Shown here one piece after another: positions 1-4,215 of a stretch of 7,114 nucleotides of DNA. The notes beneath the pieces are model-generated. The model did no database searches, was not told the DNA's origin, and saw nothing but the letters and a program-made list of their open reading frames with translations. Each line of letters starts with the position of its first letter. Positions within the stretch are counted from its first letter, which is position 1. Both the position numbers and the translations under genes were made by a program. The stretch spans positions 1 through 7,114 of the forward strand of contig JALSHQ010000005.1 in NCBI GenBank assembly GCA_026982145.1, read 5' to 3'. Source of the stretch: Gammaproteobacteria bacterium. Its GTDB lineage: Bacteria > Pseudomonadota > Gammaproteobacteria > SZUA-140.

Positions 1-2
1 GC

Positions 3-41
3 AAGGCCAAAGAGAAGTTAAAAGAGTTGTTGGGACGATAG
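3..41 (+). CDS. C-terminal end of an upstream gene, probably AsmA family (partial)
   Basis: An open frame entering from the left edge reads KAKEKLKELLGR and stops at TAG 39-41, only 6 bases before the mutY start. A Lys/Leu-rich tail of this kind is common at the end of AsmA-family envelope proteins, and an asmA-like gene sits upstream of mutY in several gammaproteobacteria. That is recalled synteny plus a 12-residue tail, so the family assignment is an inference. The tight spacing suggests co-transcription and possible translational coupling with mutY. Confidence 0.5.
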   Translation, partial: KAKEKLKELLGR

Positions 42-47
42 CGGTTA

Positions 48-1109
48 ATGAGCGAACAGACATTCAGCGCCCGCCTGCTGGCGTGGTTTAAGCAGCACGG
101 GCGTAAAGACCTGCCGTGGCAGCAGAACCCCACCGCATACCGCGTGTGGGTTTCCGAGATCATGTTACAGCAGACCCAAGTTGCTACTGTGATCCCCTAC
201 TTTGAGCGCTTCATGGCGCGCTTTCCGGATGTGGCAACCCTCGCCGCCGCCACGCAAGATGAAGTGCTGCACTATTGGGCAGGGTTGGGCTACTACGCCC
301 GTGGGCGCAACCTGCATAAAGCCGCACAGGTGATTTGTGAGGCGCACGAGGGGGGCTTTCCGAAGAGGCTAGATGAGGTGGTCGCCCTGCCGGGCATTGG
401 TCGCTCGACCGCTGGCGCGATTCTTTCGCTGGCACTAAAACAGCACCACCCGATTTTGGATGGCAATGTAAAGCGGGTGTTGGCGCGCCACGGTGCTGTC
501 GACGGCTGGCCGGGTGCGCCCGCGGTTGAAAAAATATTGTGGCAGTTAGCGTTGGCGCGTACCCCAAAAAAATCGACGGCAGCCTACACGCAGGCGATTA
601 TGGATTTGGGGGCGACCGTCTGTCGGCGCAGTAAACCGCTGTGTGGTGAGTGCCCGCTGTCGGCAGACTGCATGGCGCTGGCTGCGGCGCTGGTCGATCA
701 GTTACCCACCCCAAAGCCCCGCAAAAAACTACCGCTGCGCAAGGGCGTGTTACTGGTACTGAAAAATGAGGTGGGCGAACTACTGCTGCAGCGTCGCCCC
801 CCGGCCGGTATTTGGGGCGGGTTATGGTGCTTCCCGGAGCGCCCCGAAGGGGTGGCGGATGAGGCGCTGAATGAGTGGTGCCGTAAGGCGCTCGGGTGCG
901 ACCTTACGCAGGTGGAAAGCGGTGCGGTGCAGCGCCACACCTTTAGCCACTACCACTTCGAGGTCACACCGCTCTATGCCCATGCAGAGGTTGTGGAAAG
1001 CGTTGTCATGGATGACGATTCGCGCCTCTGGTACAATCCCGCCTCGATCGCGGCGCTCGGTTTAGCGGCGCCGGTCAGGCGAATAATTGAACAGATCGAG
1101 CCTGAATAG
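48..1109 (+). CDS. mutY: Adenine DNA glycosylase MutY
   Basis: MutY removes adenine mispaired with 8-oxoguanine (or G), starting base excision repair in the cytoplasm. The 353-residue protein is close to the E. coli length (350) and can be aligned by eye along most of its length. The catalytic Glu37 lies in the SEIMLQQTQ motif. A helix-hairpin-helix is at about 113-123 (ALPGIGRSTAG), with the catalytic Asp138 and Lys142 in LDGNVKR. The [4Fe-4S] ligands C192-x6-C199-x2-C202-x5-C208 are all present. The C-terminal NUDIX-like 8-oxoG recognition domain (about 230-350) contains the FSH loop at 299-301. The ATG at 48 gives the same N-terminal length to Glu37 as E. coli. A good Shine-Dalgarno is lacking (weak GGGA at 32-35), which fits coupling to the gene ending at 41. 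yggX follows after 43 bases. No damage to the gene is visible. Confidence 0.97.
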   Translation: MSEQTFSARLLAWFKQHGRKDLPWQQNPTAYRVWVSEIMLQQTQVATVIPYFERFMARFPDVATLAAATQDEVLHYWAGLGYYARGRNLHKAAQVICEAHEGGFPKRLDEVVALPGIGRSTAGAILSLALKQHHPILDGNVKRVLARHGAVDGWPGAPAVEKILWQLALARTPKKSTAAYTQAIMDLGATVCRRSKPLCGECPLSADCMALAAALVDQLPTPKPRKKLPLRKGVLLVLKNEVGELLLQRRPPAGIWGGLWCFPERPEGVADEALNEWCRKALGCDLTQVESGAVQRHTFSHYHFEVTPLYAHAEVVESVVMDDDSRLWYNPASIAALGLAAPVRRIIEQIEPE

Positions 1110-1152
1110 CGCTAGGGTCTGTTTCTGTGAAGAGAGTCCAAAGGAGTAGCAA

Positions 1153-1425
1153 ATGACCCGCATGGTAGAATGTGTAGTATTGAAAAAAGAGGCGCCCGGC
1201 CTAGAGTACGCCCCTTATCCCGGTGACTTGGGCGCGCGCATTTACTATGAAGCCTCCGCCGAGGCGTGGCAGATGTGGCTCAAACAGCAGACCATGTTGA
1301 TTAATGAAAATCGCTTGGTGCCGATTGAACCACGCGCCCGCAAATTTCTCGAAGGTGAGATGGAGAAGTTTTTCTTCGGTGGCGGCTCCGAAATCCCTGA
1401 AGGTTATGTTCCGCCAGAAAAATAG
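1153..1425 (+). CDS. yggX: Probable Fe(2+)-trafficking protein YggX
   Basis: This is a 90-residue member of the YggX family (E. coli 91 residues), small cytoplasmic proteins linked to iron handling and protection of Fe-S clusters from oxidative damage. Family hallmarks seen are the N-terminal MTRMVECVVLKKEAPGLEY with conserved Cys7, the YPGDLGARIYYEAS segment, the QQTMLINENRL motif, and the C-terminal EGYVPPEK end. The start is fixed by a strong Shine-Dalgarno, AAGGAG at 1141-1146, six bases from the ATG. It follows mutY in the same direction with a 43-base gap and is probably in the same operon. The pairing makes sense because MutY carries a [4Fe-4S] cluster and both act against oxidative damage. 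No clear terminator follows. The 91 bases to the convergent gene at 1517 are AT-rich and contain no gene. Confidence 0.96.
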   Translation: MTRMVECVVLKKEAPGLEYAPYPGDLGARIYYEASAEAWQMWLKQQTMLINENRLVPIEPRARKFLEGEMEKFFFGGGSEIPEGYVPPEK

Positions 1426-1516
1426 AGCTCGCCTGAAAATTAATCTTTAATATAGGCTGATATCTATCTATTTGATTTGTTAGGAAAATAAAAGCTATAG
1501 TTTATAACCGCCTTGG

Positions 1517-2506
1517 TCACGGCTCATCACGTGCGCAGCGAAAGCCGACATCCGTGCTGGCCGTTGTGGGGGCTGTGTGGGCGCGGCGTGCCGCGCGGAA
1601 GAAGGTACTGAGGCCGTAGTGCCCCATGCCGGCTCCGCCACCTTTGATAACGCGGTGCTGTTTGGCGTAGTCCGGATCATCAAAATCGGCATTGTCATAG
1701 GGTTGATAAAGGTCGGCAACCCACTCAGAAACGTTGCCCCCTAAATCAAAAACGCCGTAATAAGAGCGATCTTTAGGGAAGCTGCCGGGGGGCATAATCG
1801 ATTCGTCCTCTTCCCGCTGTGGGTTTTCACCGGAGTTGGCCAACCCCTGAGACCACGCCATCCCCCACGGATACTCATTGCCATTGGGGCCGCGCGCCGC
1901 TTTTTCCCACTCCGCTTCGGTGGGGAGCCTTTTTCCTACCCAGCGGCAGTAAGCATCCGCATCGAACCAAGTAACGGAAGTGACGGCAAGCGCATCGCGC
2001 TGAGCTTGTTTGGTAAACAGGGCGTCGAGAAGTTGCTGCTTGTTCATAGCGGCTGGGTTGATATCAAGATTGAAATAGTCGATCGCAATCATCCGCAGTT
2101 TATTCACATCAAAGCCACGCAGATAATGGGCATAAACGTTGTAGCCATTTTGTACCCACGCCGGTGGTTCGGGGCGATGAGTGCTCAGTATGAATCTCTT
2201 GTATTCAGCGTTGGTTACTTCAAACTTATCGATCATAAAACTCGGCAGTTCGACTTGGTGCTCTGGGTGTTCATTAAGGTAGAGCGGTGTCACAAAGCCG
2301 TAGCGTTGCTGTAATCCTTCAGTATCAATCTTATCGCTACCTTGGGTGAAAGCGCCGGCAGGGATGGCTATTTCGTGCTCGTCAGTGTTGGGCGCAGCAG
2401 TCGCCGTGAGCGGCTGGACGGGCGCGGTAGCAGGCGGCTCACTGCACCCCAGCAGTGCAGAAGTAAGCAACAGAGTGAGCGGCAATGTGATGAACTGTTT
2501 GGGCAT
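1517..2506 (-). CDS. FGE/SUMF1-fold lipoprotein lacking catalytic cysteines
   Basis: The protein has 329 residues from the ATG at 2506. A TTG at 2515 would add three residues; neither start has a good Shine-Dalgarno, and the ATG gives a compact signal peptide. A lipoprotein signal (MPKQ, then a Leu/Thr-rich core) ends in the lipobox LLGC with Cys21, so membrane anchoring is expected. A Pro/Ala/Thr-rich linker leads to an FGE-sulfatase domain at about 43-323. Visible motifs are IPAGAFTQGSD, FMIDKFEVTNAEYKRF, VTWFDADAYCRW, KRLPTEAEWEKAARG (192-206), GGNVSEW (256-262), RVIKGGG (285-291) and a C-terminal DVGFRCA. Canonical FGEs carry two active-site Cys just after the RGGS motif. Here residues 288-305 contain none, and the only cysteines are 21, 187 and 324, so sulfatase activation is unlikely. 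About 50 extra residues (roughly 118-175) precede VTWFDA. Its role is unknown; non-catalytic FGE-fold lipoproteins such as GldJ/GldK are a precedent. It converges with yggX and diverges from tRNA-Phe. Confidence 0.88.
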   Translation of the reverse strand: MPKQFITLPLTLLLTSALLGCSEPPATAPVQPLTATAAPNTDEHEIAIPAGAFTQGSDKIDTEGLQQRYGFVTPLYLNEHPEHQVELPSFMIDKFEVTNAEYKRFILSTHRPEPPAWVQNGYNVYAHYLRGFDVNKLRMIAIDYFNLDINPAAMNKQQLLDALFTKQAQRDALAVTSVTWFDADAYCRWVGKRLPTEAEWEKAARGPNGNEYPWGMAWSQGLANSGENPQREEDESIMPPGSFPKDRSYYGVFDLGGNVSEWVADLYQPYDNADFDDPDYAKQHRVIKGGGAGMGHYGLSTFFRAARRAHTAPTTASTDVGFRCARDEP

Positions 2507-2580
2507 GCGCGGCAATATACCGCAGAATAGAAAAAATGATGAATTTTCGATTAAAACGCCGGGTTTATCATCGGTTCGAC

Positions 2581-2609
2581 TTGACTAAAAACAGCCTGCC
2601 CTGTTTAAT
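2581..2609 (+). promoter_or_regulatory. Sigma70-type promoter of tRNA-Phe with GC-rich discriminator
   Basis: TTGACT at 2581-2586 (5/6 to the -35 consensus) is followed after exactly 17 bases by TTTAAT at 2604-2609 (5/6 to the -10 consensus). The next bases, ACGCCCTCGC, form a GC-rich discriminator like those of stringently controlled rRNA and tRNA promoters. The predicted start is near 2616, giving a leader of about 50 bases before the mature tRNA. The match is by eye only. Confidence 0.7.
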
Positions 2610-2668
2610 ACGCCCTCGCTGACAAAAAAGCGGCTGCAACGGCCGGCAGCGAAGTTTGCACGCCAAAC

Positions 2669-2744
2669 GCCCAGTTAGCTCAGTCGGTAGAGCAGGGGAC
2701 TGAAAATCCCCGTGTCCTTGGTTCGATTCCGAGACTGGGCACCA
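2669..2744 (+). tRNA. tRNA-Phe (anticodon GAA)
   Basis: This is a complete 76-base cloverleaf. The acceptor stem GCCCAGT (2669-2675) pairs perfectly with ACTGGGC (2734-2740), followed by discriminator A and an encoded CCA (2742-2744). The anticodon stem GGGGA (2695-2699) pairs with TCCCC (2707-2711) around loop CTGAAAA, giving anticodon GAA at 2702-2704. The T arm is CTTGG/CCGAG (2717-2721 with 2729-2733) around TTCGATT. The D arm contains GCTCAGTCGGTAGAGC. It has its own promoter upstream and a hairpin terminator downstream. A tRNA-Phe near mutY-yggX matches the order I recall in Pseudomonas. Its 3' end borders the AT-rich remnant region, as often seen at integration sites. Confidence 0.98.
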
Positions 2745-2759
2745 TTATTTATTAGGTGT

Positions 2760-2785
2760 GAGAGGCTCCTGCCTCTCGGACTTTT
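2760..2785 (+). terminator. Rho-independent terminator of tRNA-Phe
   Basis: A perfect 7-bp stem, GAGAGGC (2760-2766) with GCCTCTC (2771-2777), closes a TCCT loop 16 bases after the tRNA CCA. The T tract is short and displaced (GGAC then TTTT at 2782-2785), so the terminator is plausible but not ideal. A second small hairpin, AACAG-CCG-CTGTT at 2791-2803, follows. Confidence 0.6.
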
Positions 2786-2909
2786 CCGATAACAGCCGCT
2801 GTTTGCAAAACAATTACATGAGTGGTTAAAGTATCTCTACTTTCCTCTTGTGATGCTCGGCTGGTTGGAGTGATTTTTCGGCGGCATTTTTTATTACAGT
2901 GCAATTTCA

Positions 2910-3068
2910 TTATTTTTTTTCCCGCCAGATCTTTTCATGCAAAGGCATTGGTTTTTTAGCCTTTACAGGCTCTTCTGTTGAGATTTGTGCCAATTCATTC
3001 AAAATAGGTGTAACACTTTCACGGTCACCCGCATAATTATAGTTAGGAAAATCAAAGCGGAGTCTAGA
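2910..3068 (-). pseudogene. 3' fragment of an unrecognised gene
   Basis: On the minus strand a frame ends at TAA 2910-2912. Over about 52 codons it reads like real protein: RLRFDFPNYNYAGD, then a helix-like stretch ESVTPILNELAQIS and a Lys-rich tail ending HEKIWREKK. The frame stays open to 3149, but upstream of about 3068 it runs antisense to the better-supported plus-strand fragment, so the true coding part probably stops there. No Shine-Dalgarno or plausible start is associated with it. I do not recognise the family. Its orientation, with the C-terminus facing the tRNA, would suit the gene nearest an island edge, but nothing in the residues identifies an integrase. The call of a truncated gene is an inference from residue texture and the shared junction. 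Confidence 0.4.
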
Positions 3069-3692
3069 ATTAAGAAAATATTTTACTTGAAAGTTGCTCT
3101 TACACCAACGGAGTCTAATGCGTATTACGATAAAATTGGAGGTGCGCACGCCTCATGCTGGGTGAGTGATGTTGACCCAGTATCCGCATGTACAAAAGCA
3201 GTTTTTAGGGTAAAACTATACGACTGGCAGGTTAACGATATTCTAGGTGACCCTCTTTCGGTATCTGAAAATGATTTTGAAGGGAGAGACATAGGTTTAG
3301 AAAATTATTGGAAAGCAAGGAAAGAAGGTATTGCAATAGTATATTCAGCTTGGTCAATAGATGCGGGAACCGAAAATGACTTTTTTGAACTAAAGCCATC
3401 ACGAAAAATAGACATTAACTCTTATCTGTCTAAGCAAAATAAATTAAAAAGAAAAGGCAGGTGCTTACATTGCCAAGCAGGTGGGCGGTGCAATGAAATT
3501 ATAAAAGCACACTCAATCCAAGAGAAACGAGTCCTTGGAGTCAGTTGTTGGCTGTTTACCTTGAGTGCTAGATTCGGAATATGTAGGTGCCGGGTGTGTG
3601 ATGGTCAGGCTCAGAAAACCTTATTTTTCCGAGTGTTATTACACCGCATTGATCATCGGCTGATTTTAATGCGTGGTAGTAGCGAGTATTAA
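3069..3692 (+). pseudogene. Truncated HNH-like/zinc-binding hypothetical gene
   Basis: The frame is open from 2985 (TTG) to the stop ending at 3692, but reads as a natural protein only from about 3069. The N-terminal segment IKKIFYLKVALTPTESNAYY, then GGAHASCWVSDVD and a Trp-Ser end near 3350 (VYSAWS), looks like a compact alpha/beta domain of about 100 residues. A basic linker follows (about 3430-3460), then C-x2-C at 3462-3473, a third Cys at 3489 and AHSIQ at 3507-3521. This resembles a family of hypothetical proteins with a Cys/His site related in style to HNH endonucleases; that is recalled similarity, not a search result. Family members as I recall continue well past this motif. Here the sequence changes character near 3540 into a Cys/Arg-rich stretch with no motif. 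An ATT stands where the start is expected, six bases after GGAG (3059-3062), and no in-frame ATG occurs until the last few codons. The gene is AT-rich compared with its neighbours. It is most likely a decayed acquired gene; an expressed short protein is possible. Confidence 0.5.
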
Positions 3693-3693
3693 T

Positions 3694-4215
3694 ATGCGAA
3701 TGATTATTTTATGGCTGGGGTTACTCGCCTCAGGGTCGTTACTGGCGCTGGAGTTGCCTGCCGACTGGCGCTTGCCAACGGCGAAAGAGCTGGTGACGGA
3801 GCCTCCGCGGGATGATTCTCCTTTGCGGTATGCACAGGTCGAGAGTGATTTTAATGGTGATGGCAAGCTTGACCGCGCCTACTTATTAAAAAGTGTTCAC
3901 TATCCGGGTGAAGGGTTGCTGGTCAGGCTTTCGTCTCCGGCGGGGTATGTGTGGCAGCTACTCGACCGCGTTGAGTGGGGGGAGGAGTACGCCTCGGCTG
4001 GTTTAAAAATGCGTATCGAACTCGCACAAGTCGGCAGTTACAAAACAGCCTGTGCGCTAGGTTACTGGCAGTGCACCTCAGATGAGCCCGACATGCTTGA
4101 GTTGATGCACGCGGGTATTTACCAAGACCGTTTCGATGGTGCCATTGCAATATGGTTTTGGGATCATCCGCGCCAACAATTTAAGCAAGTCTGGTTAGGG
4201 GTCTCAGACCATTAA
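3694..4215 (+). CDS. Secreted conserved hypothetical protein with DxNGDGxxD motif
   Basis: From the ATG at 3694 the protein has 173 residues. An upstream GTG at 3673 would add seven residues, but the ATG places a compact signal peptide (MRMIILWLGLLASGSLLA, then LELP) at the very N-terminus; a weak GCGAG lies 7 bases upstream. The mature protein starts with a Pro-rich segment, followed at about 52-60 by DFNGDGKLD, the Ca2+-loop type found in VCBS/FG-GAP and dockerin-like repeats. A beta-rich region (LLVRLSSPAGYVWQLLD) and two cysteines at 120 and 127 (CALGYWQC), likely a periplasmic disulfide, come next. The end, AIAIWFWDHPRQQFKQVW, matches the pattern of a widespread uncharacterised gammaproteobacterial family I recall only as hypothetical. 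Its function is unknown; a periplasmic location is an inference. It converges on the kinase gene, with stop codons overlapping by four bases at 4212-4215. Confidence 0.8.
   Translation: MRMIILWLGLLASGSLLALELPADWRLPTAKELVTEPPRDDSPLRYAQVESDFNGDGKLDRAYLLKSVHYPGEGLLVRLSSPAGYVWQLLDRVEWGEEYASAGLKMRIELAQVGSYKTACALGYWQCTSDEPDMLELMHAGIYQDRFDGAIAIWFWDHPRQQFKQVWLGVSDH

Larger units (their letters stand above)
2745..3693. other. AT-rich remnant region between tRNA-Phe and the next intact gene
   Basis: No convincing intact gene lies in these 949 bases. Positions 2745-2905 contain the tRNA terminator and otherwise no coding sequence I can support. Positions 2910-3068 (minus) and 3069 to about 3540 (plus) carry fragments of two unrelated genes. 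Positions 3540-3693 show no recognisable coding content and presumably contain the upstream region of the gene at 3694. A hand count gives 64 G+C of 180 for 3241-3420, against 42 of 60 for 841-900 in mutY, so base composition differs sharply from the core genes. The position at a tRNA 3' end, the composition and the fragments together suggest the worn residue of a mobile island or cassette; no integrase, transposase, attR copy or integron attC site was found. Confidence 0.6.

Noticed and set aside
211..567. 118-codon minus-strand open frame inside mutY
   Set aside because: It is antisense to a fully conserved mutY; the Pro/Arg/Ser/His-rich composition is typical of a GC-rich shadow frame.
1431..1457. 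Interrupted hairpin GCCT...ATTAA-TCT-TTAAT...AGGC between yggX and the lipoprotein gene as a bidirectional terminator
   Set aside because: The stems are short and AT-rich, separated by an unequal internal loop, and not followed by a T tract on either strand.
2006..2314. 102-codon plus-strand open frame opposite the FGE-like gene
   Set aside because: It lies antisense to the conserved FGE-like coding region and has no Shine-Dalgarno or recognisable motif.
2985..3068. Extension of the plus-strand remnant back to TTG 2985
   Set aside because: These 28 codons are antisense to the better-looking minus-strand fragment and do not read like the start of the downstream domain.
3560..3610. Possible inverted partial copy of the tRNA-Phe 3' end (GGTGCC near 3587 and ATTCGGAAT) as an attR site
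   Set aside because: Only six contiguous bases match the reverse complement of the tRNA end, and the neighbouring matches are out of register. This is expected by chance.
3630..3645. GTGTTATTACAC palindrome upstream of the 3694 gene as an operator
   Set aside because: Only a 4-bp stem around TATT, with no associated promoter boxes at proper spacing.
2745..3693. Integron attC sites, CRISPR repeats or transposon terminal repeats
   Set aside because: No repeated units, GTTAGGC/GCCTAAC-type boxes or matched terminal inverted repeats with target duplications were found by eye.
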